64,000 nt of DNA. Source: a virus. The position numbers and the translations under genes are program-made. Below are positions 51,747 to 60,590 of this stretch, piece by piece. How positions within the stretch are numbered: position 1 is the stretch's first letter; each line of letters starts with the position of its first letter. The notes under the pieces were generated by a model, which saw nothing but the letters and a program-made list of their open reading frames with translations, was not told the origin of the DNA and did no database searches. Where the stretch lies: positions 62,001 to 126,000 of IMG/VR virus record IMGVR_UViG_3300042309_002578, one strand, 5' to 3'.

Positions 51747-52173
51747 TTTTCTTAGGCTTCTCTTTGAAGCCTTTTTTCATTTTTTCTATAAAATTAGGCG
51801 TATTGCAACTGTCTAATTTTGGTGGTGGCATTTTTCCAAATGTCCAATTTCTGCCATTATGCGCCATAACATGATGGCGCATACACAACGGAAAAATATG
51901 CTCACCAATTATTTCCCGTCCAGCGATCGCGCCTTTCTCATTTTGATAAACTGCGTGGTGCGCCTCCTTGGCGTTGTTTTTGCAATTTGGGTAACAACAT
52001 TTACCATTGAGAGAGTCTTTACATTTCTTGCTTAATATGCCCCAGTTCTCGCCATATCTCATGTCGTAAACTTGATTTTTTGGTGCATTTTTACGGATAT
52101 TCAATATTTCTTGGTGATATTTTGTAATTCTTTTTTTAGGCTTAAGACTCCCAGGTTTTTTGGTGGTAGCCAT
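51733..52173 (-). CDS. HNH-type endonuclease-like protein, 146 aa
   Basis: Residues about 60-115: CCYPNCKNNAKEAHHAVYQN, GEHIFPLCMRHHVMAHNGRN. The paired Cys, the H-H near the first strand and C-x-x-H-H...H fit an HNH/zinc-finger nuclease. The N-terminus is very basic (TTKKPGSLKPKKRITKYHQE). Phage HNH proteins of this size are homing nucleases or packaging partners; no terminase is nearby, so the role is open. Confidence 0.65.
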   Translation of the reverse strand: MATTKKPGSLKPKKRITKYHQEILNIRKNAPKNQVYDMRYGENWGILSKKCKDSLNGKCCYPNCKNNAKEAHHAVYQNEKGAIAGREIIGEHIFPLCMRHHVMAHNGRNWTFGKMPPPKLDSCNTPNFIEKMKKGFKEKPKKINLP

Positions 52174-52286
52174 ATTGATTAATTTGTAATATTTGTAATA
52201 TAGATTATATTACAAAAACTGGGCTTTAAAATTTTAACACTCAGCTTTTTGGTTTTAAATGATGATCATTTTTATTCGTGAATTAT

Positions 52287-52583
52287 TCTATCTAAAATTA
52301 TTGCTTCTTGGTGGTGGGGTGTTTAATATTCCCCCAATTACATCATTTGTCAAATCTTCTAAATCTTTCTGGCTTATTTTTGTAAACCCAGTCTCGTTAT
52401 TTATCAAGAAGTTTATATCCTCCTCCTTCCCAATCAGCACATAGTCATTCCCGCTTTCAATCATTGCAGATAGACCAAATTTCTGAACAAGTTCGCAGCC
52501 TATTAAAACGTCAGCTTTGACAATGTTGTTGTCGCTAAAAACTGTGCATTTTTTTAAATTGGAACTCGCAAAATAACAAAAAA
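52287..52583 (-). pseudogene. Retropepsin-like gene remnant without start
   Basis: Minus-strand frame open from just after a TGA near 52620 to TAG at 52287: SSNLKKCTVFSDNNIVKADV, LIGCELVQKFGLSAMIESGN, DYVLIGKEEDINFLINNETG. The A-D-V-L-I-G-x-E/D-x-L/V stretch resembles the C-terminal half of retropepsin-like aspartic proteases. There is no start codon and the frame runs through a terminator hairpin, so only the 3' end is left. An internal ATG would give 58 aa. Confidence 0.4.
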
Positions 52584-52587
52584 GCGC

Positions 52588-52610
52588 GTTAAGCCTTGAC
52601 GGGCTTTTTT
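52588..52610 (-). terminator. Hairpin terminator
   Basis: AAGCC-TTGAC-GGGCTT with T-runs at either side; follows the minus-strand gene ending at 52626. Confidence 0.55.
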
Positions 52611-52625
52611 GTTGTAAATTATTTT

Positions 52626-53159
52626 TTATTCAAGGTCAACACCAGGTAGATAAAAATCTGTTAAAATTTTTGCCACTTCTTGGGGTATTTCTTCCAGGTC
52701 AGACAAATTTAGGAATATTATCTTTCCTATTGCCATTGTTTTGTTTTTCTCGGTTGCACAATAAAATGTGTCCTCAGTATAAAATGTATCTTCGCCATCG
52801 CTGTTTTTTTGTTTTGTCACTACCACTTCTAAATCTAAATGCTCTAACGTGAAAGATTCGGTCACGTCTGCTTGATTGTCTTTGTTTTGTTCAAAGTTAA
52901 TACCAGGAAGATAAAATTCTGTCAAAAATTTTGCTACCTCTTGGGGTATTTCTTTCAAATCAGACAAAGTATGAAATATTATTTTTCCTATTGCCATTGT
53001 TTTGTTTTTCTCGGTTATGCCATAAATTGTGTCGTCAGCATAAAATGTATTTTCGCCATCGCTGTTTTTTTGTTTTGTCACTGCCACTTCCCAATCTAAA
53101 TGCTCTAACATAAAAGATTCGGTCACGTCTGCTTGATTGTCTTTGTTTTGTTCAGTCAT
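52626..53159 (-). CDS. Hypothetical protein made of two near-identical halves, 177 aa
   Basis: ATG at 53159 follows AAAAAAAAGATA; the frame upstream merely translates the promoter. Residues 3-89 and 90-176 repeat the same domain (EQNKDNQADVTESF, KQKNSDGE, TEKNKTMAIGKIIF, EIPQEVAK, FYLPG). The halves differ at about 18 positions. Each half is alpha-beta and acidic. No family recognised. Shared promoter at 53191. Confidence 0.65.
   Translation of the reverse strand: MTEQNKDNQADVTESFMLEHLDWEVAVTKQKNSDGENTFYADDTIYGITEKNKTMAIGKIIFHTLSDLKEIPQEVAKFLTEFYLPGINFEQNKDNQADVTESFTLEHLDLEVVVTKQKNSDGEDTFYTEDTFYCATEKNKTMAIGKIIFLNLSDLEEIPQEVAKILTDFYLPGVDLE
52632..53153 (-). repeat. 261-bp in-frame tandem gene duplication
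   Basis: Two 87-codon copies in one gene; differences between them are mostly amino-acid-changing. Confidence 0.85.
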
Positions 53160-53190
53160 TATCTTTTTTTTGTTTTTCTCTACTGCATCC

Positions 53191-53219
53191 ATAATACTGT
53201 GGTTAACAAATAAAGTCAA
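53191..53219 (-). promoter_or_regulatory. GTTAACC-family promoter
   Basis: Minus strand: TTGACT, 17 bp with TTGTTAACCACAG, TATTAT, preceded by the A/T-rich AAATAAATTAAAAATGG. Confidence 0.85.
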
Positions 53220-53261
53220 GCCATTTTTAATTTATTTTTCTGAATTAATAATTGAACAATT

Positions 53262-53303
53262 TTTATCGGTAATAGTTAGATTTTGGCAACTATTACCGAT
53301 AAA
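53262..53303 (-). terminator. Hairpin terminator
   Basis: TTTATCGGTAATAGTT and its perfect 16-bp complement around a 10-nt loop, after the minus-strand gene ending at 53331. Confidence 0.8.
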
Positions 53304-53330
53304 TTAATAGCGGTTAGCTTTCACTCCGCT

Positions 53331-53819
53331 TCAGACACTTTCTAAATACTCCTTTTTAGACATTAATTTTGTCCAATATCTGTCTTCGCTATCTTTCTTG
53401 AAAAAGCTGTAAACCGCTTCGCCTTCCAGATTGTGTGTGTATGCTTCGCCACAAGCAAATACACCATTCTTGTGGTAAGCAGGAGGAAGTGCCTCTAAAC
53501 AATCCCAGTAATAATCTTTGGAGACTTCTACCCACTCTTTGATATTTTCGTAAAAGTGCCAGACCGATACATCTCTAGGGTCTATTGTCCATGATAAATA
53601 ATTCCCCAAACAATGATGCAGGAAATCCCAGTCCATTTCATCTACGTGAGATCCATCTTTGCCTCGGAAAATTACCTCTAGCGGATTTGGATTGTTTGTG
53701 CCGTAGCTATTTCCTATCTGTAACTTTACTTGAGATTGATCGTTTAGGACGGCAGTAACCATTATTTGTTTGTAAGGCAGTCTGCTTAGAAATTTTTTGA
53801 TATCTGCTAATGTTTTCAT
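53331..53819 (-). CDS. Hypothetical protein, 162 aa
   Basis: Alpha-beta protein with an aromatic-rich middle (EMDWDFLHHCLGNYLSWTID, WHFYENIKEWVEVSKDYYWD). Leader TTAACACACGAAAAAACA before ATG lacks a Shine-Dalgarno. Own promoter and terminator. No family recognised. Confidence 0.65.
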   Translation of the reverse strand: MKTLADIKKFLSRLPYKQIMVTAVLNDQSQVKLQIGNSYGTNNPNPLEVIFRGKDGSHVDEMDWDFLHHCLGNYLSWTIDPRDVSVWHFYENIKEWVEVSKDYYWDCLEALPPAYHKNGVFACGEAYTHNLEGEAVYSFFKKDSEDRYWTKLMSKKEYLESV

Positions 53820-53862
53820 TGTTTTTTCGTGTGTTAATTGCTTGTGTTTTTTCTATATATCT

Positions 53863-53891
53863 ATATTACTATGGTTAACAAATAAAGTCAA
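53863..53891 (-). promoter_or_regulatory. GTTAACC-family promoter
   Basis: Minus strand: TTGACT, 17 bp with TTGTTAACCATAG, TAATAT. Repeat copy C starts behind it and reads the other way. Confidence 0.85.
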
Positions 53892-53904
53892 GCGCATTTT
53901 TAAT

Positions 53905-54262
53905 TTATTTTTATATTACAAACGTATTACAGAAATTTTGGATATAGGTGCGTACTTGCATAATTTTTTGATTTTAATCAAAAATAAAATTGGGAAGATG
54001 ATCACTTTCTTATAGGAAACTGCCCTTTTTTCTTTGTATCTTCCCTTTACTTTTGACACGCCTTATGTTATAATCCGCCACAGATTTTTTAACGAGAGAA
54101 TGCGGGTTTGAGGCGTGTTACAAGATTTTGATTTTGGCGACATTGGTCTAGGTTGAGAACGAATGCCTGTCTGGCAGTTTTGGAAAAGGCTGTGGGGGGA
54201 ATATCCTTAAAACACCAAAGCCTTGCTACGTGGGGATTACAATATGTTTTTATTGCAACATT
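53905..54262 (+). repeat. Dispersed promoter-module element, copy C (one partial module)
   Basis: Leader TATTACAAACGTATTACAG and TAGGTGCGTACTTGCATAA, GGGAAGAT...ATCTTCCC hairpin, promoter TTTACT-17-TATAAT at about 54048-54076, AACGAGAGAATGCGGGTTTG, then one shortened module ending GGGGATTACAATATG. Closest relative of copy B. Confidence 0.8.
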
Positions 54263-54268
54263 ACGTTA

Positions 54269-54760
54269 TTAAAATGAGTTAGACCATTTGAGTAGTCTTT
54301 GCCATTTTTGATCCGTCGTATGACCATCCCATTGTCCAAAATATTTAGGTAAAAAGAAGAACATCTCCACCTCTGTATTGTGAATATGAAAACTGACTTG
54401 CCCGGTAGGCAATTCGATGTAAATAACATTCATCCATTCATCCTCCCAATCTTCACCTTCGTGCTTTCCAATCGCAGCGGTTAGCCCTTTTTGTAAAGCA
54501 AGGTGGCATAAAGTCAAGAGCATTTTATCTCTTTCAGAGTATGCCAAGTTTTTTGATTCAATGGCATCTTGTGTTGATTTTGTGTGGGGATGGTAATATT
54601 CGGAATTAATTATTTTTTCGCAGCCATAGGTGTGGCGCATTTCTTTAGATGAAACCTTTCTCCATCCAATATGGTTTGATGCCGTATTGCGAACTAAAAT
54701 CCATTCTTCACCACGAAGTCGGCGATACCAATTAAATTCTGAAAAAAGTAAATCAAGCAT
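54269..54760 (-). CDS. Conserved phage hypothetical protein, 163 aa
   Basis: The end of the protein, WEDEWMNVIYIELPTGQVSF, HIHNTEVEMFFFLPKYFG and WDGHTTDQKWQRLLKW, is a pattern I recognise from many unrelated phage genomes, always annotated hypothetical. N-terminal half helical. Its promoter must lie in 54761-54872, which it shares with the divergent ClpP-like gene. Confidence 0.65.
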   Translation of the reverse strand: MLDLLFSEFNWYRRLRGEEWILVRNTASNHIGWRKVSSKEMRHTYGCEKIINSEYYHPHTKSTQDAIESKNLAYSERDKMLLTLCHLALQKGLTAAIGKHEGEDWEDEWMNVIYIELPTGQVSFHIHNTEVEMFFFLPKYFGQWDGHTTDQKWQRLLKWSNSF

Positions 54761-54872
54761 AATATATTAGTGTTTTTTTAATTATACACCTCGCAAATAT
54801 TGTTGTCTATACTATTAATTTGTGTGATGCAATATTGTTGTAGTTAACTAAATTTTTGCAATATTGCCAACT

Positions 54873-55412
54873 ATGGATAAAATAAATCCAGAATCAAATT
54901 TTCACCACAATGAAGATAGAGTAGATCCATCAAGACTGGGAAATATTATATATTTTACTGGGGAAATAACAGAAACTAGCTCTTACAAATTTATTTATCT
55001 CGAAGGAGAAAAAAGTAAAACATCAGATAAAGACTGTGCTATTCGCATTAATAGCGTTGGTGGTAGTTGCACATCTGGATTGTTAATGTACGATGCGCTG
55101 CGTAGTAGCTCTATTGATATATCTATCATTGCTTCTGGTTTTATTGCAAGTAGCGCAACAATTGTTTTGTTGGGTGCAGAAAAACGCTTTTGTACACAAA
55201 ACACTAACTTTTTAGTTCATCCTGTGCCTTCTTTTATGTTTGGCAGACTACCAGACGTGAAAAATCAATTAGCTTACGGTGAAATATTGGAAAGCCAGTT
55301 TGTCAATATATATCAAAAACATACGAAAATCACCAAAGAGATGATGCAGCAAGAAACATATTTTGATTCAGAGAAAGCGTTAAATCTACAATTAATTTCA
55401 AAAATAATTTAG
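54873..55412 (+). CDS. ClpP-like serine protease, 179 aa
   Basis: ClpP fold: INSVGGSCTSGLLMYDALRS (the N-S-x-G-G strand), ASGFIASSATIVLLGAEKRF with the nucleophile Ser in A-S-S-A, LVHPVPSF with the His, and FDSEKALNLQLI with the Asp. ATG at 54873 is preferred over 54864. In phages ClpP-like enzymes usually mature the prohead; here a Mu I-like protease/scaffold lies 1.6 kb on, so the ClpP-like protein may do something else. The N-terminus is longer than usual. Confidence 0.8.
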   Translation: MDKINPESNFHHNEDRVDPSRLGNIIYFTGEITETSSYKFIYLEGEKSKTSDKDCAIRINSVGGSCTSGLLMYDALRSSSIDISIIASGFIASSATIVLLGAEKRFCTQNTNFLVHPVPSFMFGRLPDVKNQLAYGEILESQFVNIYQKHTKITKEMMQQETYFDSEKALNLQLISKII

Positions 55413-55465
55413 TTTTTGTTTTAAATTGTACTAAAATGATATTTGCCTGGATAGATGTTGTTGTT

Positions 55466-55500
55466 AAAAAAGGATGCCACAACTAAAGGCATCCTTTTTT
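55466..55500 (+). terminator. Bidirectional terminator
   Basis: AAAAAAGGATGCC, 9-nt loop, GGCATCCTTTTTT between the convergent ClpP-like and portal genes. Confidence 0.9.
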
Positions 55501-56914
55501 ATGCCGGCGCATCTGCATTAGTCTCGACATTTTCTGTGTCTACCGCACTGCCTTCTTCATTTGTGGTCTGTTCTGTAGTGTCTTGTTCTTGGGAATCTTC
55601 TGTCCCGAACTGATCTAAGATAGTTTCTTCTTTTTGGAATGACCAACCCTTACCAAACGTCTTTTCTATTAGTTCTGGCTCTGGTGTTAGTCCAACTTGA
55701 TTAATCATTACATTCCACCAGTCAGCTTTTGCTTTTAGCACCGTAATTTTGTGCGTTTCTTCTGCTTGCCTCTCCTCCTCCTGTTTCCTCTCTTCTTCTT
55801 TTGCGCTTCTGGTAATTTCCTTTTTAATTTCTTCGTTTGTTGTCCAGATTCTTATATCTGGGGAATTTGAGCCAGGATAATTATATTCTTTAACTTTTTT
55901 CCAAATATTTTTAGTAAGACAATCATTCAGCAAGATGCAGTGTGCATCTATTACATTAGACTCTCTGTCATCATTTTGTGATACTTGTGCATTGTAACTC
56001 CCGTGATCTGTAGCTGAAAGTGGCACTTCACTAAGCGCAGCCTTAGATATTTCTTTTGATGCTAGTTCTATAAGGTATTCAGAATTTGTTAAAACCTCTT
56101 GTGGGAAAAGACTCTCTGCTTTATATCCTGGTGGACCAGTAAAATATCCATTGGGGGAAACGAGTCTTAAAAAGTTGCACCATTTTACAAATCGTGGATC
56201 ATTCTCTGCTACGCCTTCAGGGTTCTCGCCAACAATGGGTGGCGAACCAACTCTACCTGTTTGACGAATTATGTTATCTCTAGCCGCATTTTTTGTAATC
56301 CACCAAGGGTAAAATCTCCATCCAAGCCCAAGCCCGTATGGATAATACGAAGAGCCAAATGAATAAACAATAACGTCTCCATCTAGCAATCTTTCTCCTG
56401 TGACTGGCCTACGTTTTGTTAGTATTCTGATTTCATAACCCATGTGGGTTGCTATTTTTGTGTTTTTTTTAATTGGGCGATCGCTCTTATATATTGGAAT
56501 GTCTTTGTTTGGGTTGGTGTTTGGCTGTACAAATATAAACCTCCACCAGGGTATAGACACAAATTCTGGATAAAGAACTGAGTCCTCATTTACCCACTCT
56601 TTTACACATAAAAATGCTACACCTATATAATGTGCATCTAGCAAGTCTGAACAAATTTTTGAATAATTAATTTTAGATAATATTTTTTTTGCTATTTCTG
56701 CATTGTCCTTGTCTTTTTGGTCGTCGCTAAACGAATCTACTAATACTTGTCTGCCTGTTATAGTATTGTTAAGCTTGTTTAGTGTGCTTAGTATATGACA
56801 ATCTCTTCGCATCTCTTCGTAATTTATTCTTAGGGAGATGTCCTGGGAATGAAGTAGCAAGGACGGGAAATAACCTGGATCGTCAGATGGTAATATTATT
56901 GGAGTTTGGTACAT
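55499..56914 (-). CDS. Portal protein, DUF935/Mu gp29-like, 471 aa
   Basis: Forms the DNA gate of the head. Consistent features: HYIGVAFLCVKEWVNEDSVL, the W-R-F repeats FVSIPWWRFIFVQPNTNP and YPYGLGLGWRFYPWWITKNA, and the helical clip region GPPGYKAESLFPQEVLTNSE. The C-terminal 100 residues are acidic and Gln/Thr-rich. Length fits DUF935 portals. It is transcribed away from the rest of the head module. Confidence 0.75.
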   Translation of the reverse strand: MYQTPIILPSDDPGYFPSLLLHSQDISLRINYEEMRRDCHILSTLNKLNNTITGRQVLVDSFSDDQKDKDNAEIAKKILSKINYSKICSDLLDAHYIGVAFLCVKEWVNEDSVLYPEFVSIPWWRFIFVQPNTNPNKDIPIYKSDRPIKKNTKIATHMGYEIRILTKRRPVTGERLLDGDVIVYSFGSSYYPYGLGLGWRFYPWWITKNAARDNIIRQTGRVGSPPIVGENPEGVAENDPRFVKWCNFLRLVSPNGYFTGPPGYKAESLFPQEVLTNSEYLIELASKEISKAALSEVPLSATDHGSYNAQVSQNDDRESNVIDAHCILLNDCLTKNIWKKVKEYNYPGSNSPDIRIWTTNEEIKKEITRSAKEEERKQEEERQAEETHKITVLKAKADWWNVMINQVGLTPEPELIEKTFGKGWSFQKEETILDQFGTEDSQEQDTTEQTTNEEGSAVDTENVETNADAPA

Positions 56915-57024
56915 ATTGCAAAAAATATTTTCTGTTTAAAAATATCATTACATCAATTAATGACAAATTATTGCTATGTGTGATATAAAGAGAAAATAAA
57001 TTCTAATTATAGTAGCATTTAACA

Positions 57025-58647
57025 ATGCAAACCTCACAAACATTAGATAAAAAAGCGCAACAAGAAGAATATCAAATAGAGATATTTGAGTCCGGTTCAC
57101 ACTTATCCGGAAATCACATCTCTAGGAATTATTCACGAGGCGATCTGCAAGATGTCGTTGACTCTTATGATCCGACATACTTCAAAGCTCCGCTTATATT
57201 TAACTACTACGCTGAAGACCCGCATTCCCCTATGGGATATAGCGACAGAGAGCTAGTAAAATCTCCGTTTGCGTTTGGATATCCTGAAAAATTATCTTTA
57301 AATGGGCAGAGACTTGTAGCTCATTTTAAAAATATCGCACCAGAATTTGTTGAAATGGTCAAAGAGCATAAAATCTTGGCTGTGTCTGCCAGTTTTTATC
57401 CAGAAAACAACCCATTTAATCCCACTCCAGGCAAACTTAGCTTGAGGCACGTTGCAGGTCTTGGTAGTGAGCCACCAGCCGTAAAAGGAATGCCTCTTGA
57501 GTTTAGCGAAGACTCGGATCTTTTGAGTTTTTCTAATTTTGCGGAGCATTCCTATGAACCATGCGAAGAAGAGACGCTTGACTATAACTGCGCCTGTGAC
57601 AAACTTAATTTATCTTTGCCTCCATTGCTGAATTTAATGACCAGGCAGAGAGAGCTTTTAATTGAGAGAATGGGTATAGATGAGGCTGACAAATATTTAC
57701 CAAGGCTTTTGATTGACTCTTTGTCTGTTGCTCTTTCTGAGGATGAAGAATCTAGCGAGGATGAAGAATTCAGGGAGGAAGATTCCTTGGGTGAAGATCC
57801 AGAAGATTCTCCACCTCCTGTGATTGATTCTGGGGCTATTTCTGATGTGTACTCGATATTGGTTGACCACACAGAAAAAGTCGCTGCTATATCTAACGGA
57901 TTAAAGTATTCAATGAGTCAGATAATAGGAGTTAAGGGAGGATTAGACTCTTTGAACTCTGATTTTGAGTCTTTGGTTGATATAGTAGATCAATCGTTTG
58001 AACAACTAAATAATCGTGTAGAATCTTTAATAGAGTTAGTATCAAGTTTATTCACAATAACTGAAGCTAAACAAAACGAAGTCAATAATTATCAGCCAGA
58101 TATTAACGACAATTTGTCTAGTGGTTATTATCACCCTTATGTAGCCCCAAGTCCATCTGAAACTTTAGGATATAGCAAAGAAATGACAACTCAAACCGGA
58201 GCTTTAGAATCTACTGTTGCTGCTCTAAAGTTAGAGCGAGATCAAGAAAAAAGAAAGAACTATGTTCGCAGTTTAATGAATTTTATGGAGACTCAGTGCA
58301 ACGTACACCATAGGATTTTGCCAGCACAATTAGAAGAAGAAAAAGCATTTGTTTTAAGCTTGCTTGAATCTCAAGAAAAAGAGCCTATTGAATTTAGCGA
58401 AAACGCTGTTCTGCCTATCATTGAAAAATTCAAGAAAAATATTCAAAATCGCCAAGCAGTTTGGACACCAGAGCCAAGTGTTGTGATTGACAACGAAGAT
58501 ATTGTTCCTCGGAATTATTCTGAGGCAGAACTTTCTGCAAAAGCTCGACAACTAAAAGAGCAATACAAGAAGAAAGGTAAAACAATCTCGTTGCACGAGG
58601 CTATTGATATGGTTGCTGGTGGAGAAATGCCGGAGTCAGAAGAATAA
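57025..58647 (+). CDS. Mu I-like prohead protease and scaffold, 540 aa
   Basis: N-terminal 170 residues match the I/Z-type protease: FESGSHLSGNHISRNYSRGD, DPTYFKAPLIFNYYAEDPHS, VEMVKEHKILAVSASFYPEN and LRHVAGLGSEPPAVKGMPLE. The remainder is a scaffold: acidic (SEDEESSEDEEFREEDSLG), coiled coil (about 280-345) and a helical end. Typical for Mu-like phages, where one gene gives protease and internal scaffold. Next come cement and capsid genes, as expected. Confidence 0.8.
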   Translation: MQTSQTLDKKAQQEEYQIEIFESGSHLSGNHISRNYSRGDLQDVVDSYDPTYFKAPLIFNYYAEDPHSPMGYSDRELVKSPFAFGYPEKLSLNGQRLVAHFKNIAPEFVEMVKEHKILAVSASFYPENNPFNPTPGKLSLRHVAGLGSEPPAVKGMPLEFSEDSDLLSFSNFAEHSYEPCEEETLDYNCACDKLNLSLPPLLNLMTRQRELLIERMGIDEADKYLPRLLIDSLSVALSEDEESSEDEEFREEDSLGEDPEDSPPPVIDSGAISDVYSILVDHTEKVAAISNGLKYSMSQIIGVKGGLDSLNSDFESLVDIVDQSFEQLNNRVESLIELVSSLFTITEAKQNEVNNYQPDINDNLSSGYYHPYVAPSPSETLGYSKEMTTQTGALESTVAALKLERDQEKRKNYVRSLMNFMETQCNVHHRILPAQLEEEKAFVLSLLESQEKEPIEFSENAVLPIIEKFKKNIQNRQAVWTPEPSVVIDNEDIVPRNYSEAELSAKARQLKEQYKKKGKTISLHEAIDMVAGGEMPESEE

Positions 58648-58715
58648 AAAGATTTTGGCATAGTGTTTCTTGTTCTCTCGTCTTGTTGAAAATTTATTTA
58701 ATTTGGTTGAAAATT

Positions 58716-59519
58716 ATGGCAGCAGATAGAATTGACAGTCTAATTATTAGTCGCCGAGCTAGTGGCGCAATAACCCCAAATCGTATTCTTAGGTTTGACC
58801 CTGCGAATCAGTCTGCTGTTTTACAGGCAACATCTGCAAAAGATGTGTTGGTTGGTGTTTCTTATTTTATGGGTAGATCGTACAGACGATATCAATATAA
58901 CTCACAGAGTGATTTTGTTCCAAGTAGCACACCTGGAGATATTAGCATACGTGGTGATGCTCCGCCAGATGCAATAATTGGGGACATGATTGATGTTGTG
59001 TGTGGTGGTGTTGCGCCTGTCGAATTTGGTAGCACCGTCACAATCGGACAGTGGGTAACTTCAGATGCTTTAGGTAGAGCAGTTCCTGCATATTATGGTG
59101 CAAGCGTTGTTGGTGTCGCAACAACAGGCGGAACTGTTGGGTCACTTGGCAGTATTATAGTTGCGGCTGGTTCTGCATACACTAACGCATCAGTTCCTTC
59201 AACTCTCATTGATGCTGCAACGATTGTCATTGACTCTGCTGTTGCCTCTGATTTCAATGTTATTCTTGCTGGGAATAGAACTTTAGGTGTCCCTGCAAAC
59301 CCCATAAACGGGGCAGAAATCAGGCTCTTTATCAAGCAAGATGCAACAGGATCAAGAACTCTTACACTGCCAACTGGTGCTGGTGGGTTTACACTTGGTG
59401 CTGATATTGCAAATACAACGTTGTCTACCGCAGCAAACGCTACAGATTTTATATCTGCAAGATACAGTTCTGTTGTTGGGAAGTGGCTTGTCACCAACTT
59501 CAAGAAAGGTTACGTCTAA
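58716..59519 (+). CDS. Capsid cement/decoration protein, 267 aa
   Basis: ATG at 58716 (TTGAAAATT before it). The first 150 residues have the pattern of capsid cement proteins of the DUF2190 type: ISRRASGAITPNRILRFDPA, DVLVGVS, GDMIDVVCGGVAPVEFGSTV, TSDALGRAVPA. The C-terminal 100 residues are another beta domain (AGNRTLGVPANPINGAEIRL). Located between protease/scaffold and capsid, the usual place. Confidence 0.75.
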   Translation: MAADRIDSLIISRRASGAITPNRILRFDPANQSAVLQATSAKDVLVGVSYFMGRSYRRYQYNSQSDFVPSSTPGDISIRGDAPPDAIIGDMIDVVCGGVAPVEFGSTVTIGQWVTSDALGRAVPAYYGASVVGVATTGGTVGSLGSIIVAAGSAYTNASVPSTLIDAATIVIDSAVASDFNVILAGNRTLGVPANPINGAEIRLFIKQDATGSRTLTLPTGAGGFTLGADIANTTLSTAANATDFISARYSSVVGKWLVTNFKKGYV

Positions 59520-59578
59520 AATTTAAAGACGCTTTCATCTTTTTCTAATTTTCTATTTATTTACCAAGGATTAAATTT

Positions 59579-60553
59579 ATGGCCATTTCCCCAGGACAGA
59601 TCGTATTACCAGGAAATTATAGCCCAGACAGCCGATTGCAAGCGATCGCAATCGGCTATGTTCCTGGTGAAGATGACGGTGAAGAACTTATTCATGAACT
59701 TGTTTTCCCAACAGTTGACCTGAAAGGAAAAAAAGATTACGAGTACCAAAAATATAGAATTTCCGATGCTTTTGATGTGCCTAGCACAGAAGTTTCTAGA
59801 CTTGGTACAGTGAATAGGATTGAATTTGGTTATGACGTTGTTACCAGCACCACCAAAGATTACGGTCTTGAGGATGCTATTCCCAAGAAAGAGTATGAAA
59901 ACTCAAATGGGGTCACGACTGGACCAGTTGGAGAACAACTGATGCGGTTGGTGAAAATGGATCGTGAACAACGAGCAGCCAGAATTGCATTTAATCCCAA
60001 CACCTATTCCCCATCTCAAGTTGTTGCACTTTCCGGGACTTCGCAATTTACAGACAAAGTAAATAGCGATCCTATTTCTGTAATAACTGGTGCCTTAGAT
60101 GGGATGCTTGCCACTGCAAACACTATGATAATTGGGCGTGGTGCTGCAACTGCTTTGTTGACTCATCCTCAAATAGTTGCAAGTTACCAAGCCAGTTCTG
60201 GATTAGGCAGTAAGCAGGGTGGTATTATCCCAGCAAGTTATTTAAGTTCTTTGTTTCCACAAATTAAAAAGGTGGGAATAGGGGCAGCATTCATAAATAC
60301 TGGTTCCTCGTCCAGAGGAAGTGTGAATTTGCGTCGGATGTGGGGGAACAACATCGCTCTCCTAAGAAATGAAACTGTTAAGTTACCATATTCCAGAACT
60401 TTCGGTTTTACTGCTTATACTGGTGCGGTGTCTGGCGTTTATTTTGACAAGAGTGTTGGGCTTGAAGGTGGTTATGTCGTAAGAATGGGTGAGCAACTCG
60501 AAGAAGTAGTTGCTGAACCAGCTTATGGCTACTTAATTCAAAACGTAGCGTAA
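59579..60553 (+). CDS. Major capsid protein, 324 aa
   Basis: ATG follows CCAAGGATTAAATTT. Matches Mu-type major head subunits: HELVFPTVDLKGKKDYEYQK, EVSRLGTVNRIEFGYDVVTS, the long helix VGEQLMRLVKMDREQRAARI, and late IIGRGAATALLTHPQIVASY, GKSVGLE-like FDKSVGLEGGYVVRMGEQLE. HK97 fold expected. Good Shine-Dalgarno, as needed for the most abundant virion protein. Confidence 0.85.
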   Translation: MAISPGQIVLPGNYSPDSRLQAIAIGYVPGEDDGEELIHELVFPTVDLKGKKDYEYQKYRISDAFDVPSTEVSRLGTVNRIEFGYDVVTSTTKDYGLEDAIPKKEYENSNGVTTGPVGEQLMRLVKMDREQRAARIAFNPNTYSPSQVVALSGTSQFTDKVNSDPISVITGALDGMLATANTMIIGRGAATALLTHPQIVASYQASSGLGSKQGGIIPASYLSSLFPQIKKVGIGAAFINTGSSSRGSVNLRRMWGNNIALLRNETVKLPYSRTFGFTAYTGAVSGVYFDKSVGLEGGYVVRMGEQLEEVVAEPAYGYLIQNVA

Positions 60554-60590
60554 TCAATCCGCTGCTAATTAGCAAAATTATTGGAGTATT

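Noticed and set aside
53160-53219. Longer start of the two-half protein (TLFVNH...)
   Set aside because: These codons are the promoter itself (TTGACTTTATTTGTTAACC); the same false extension occurs at 19796.
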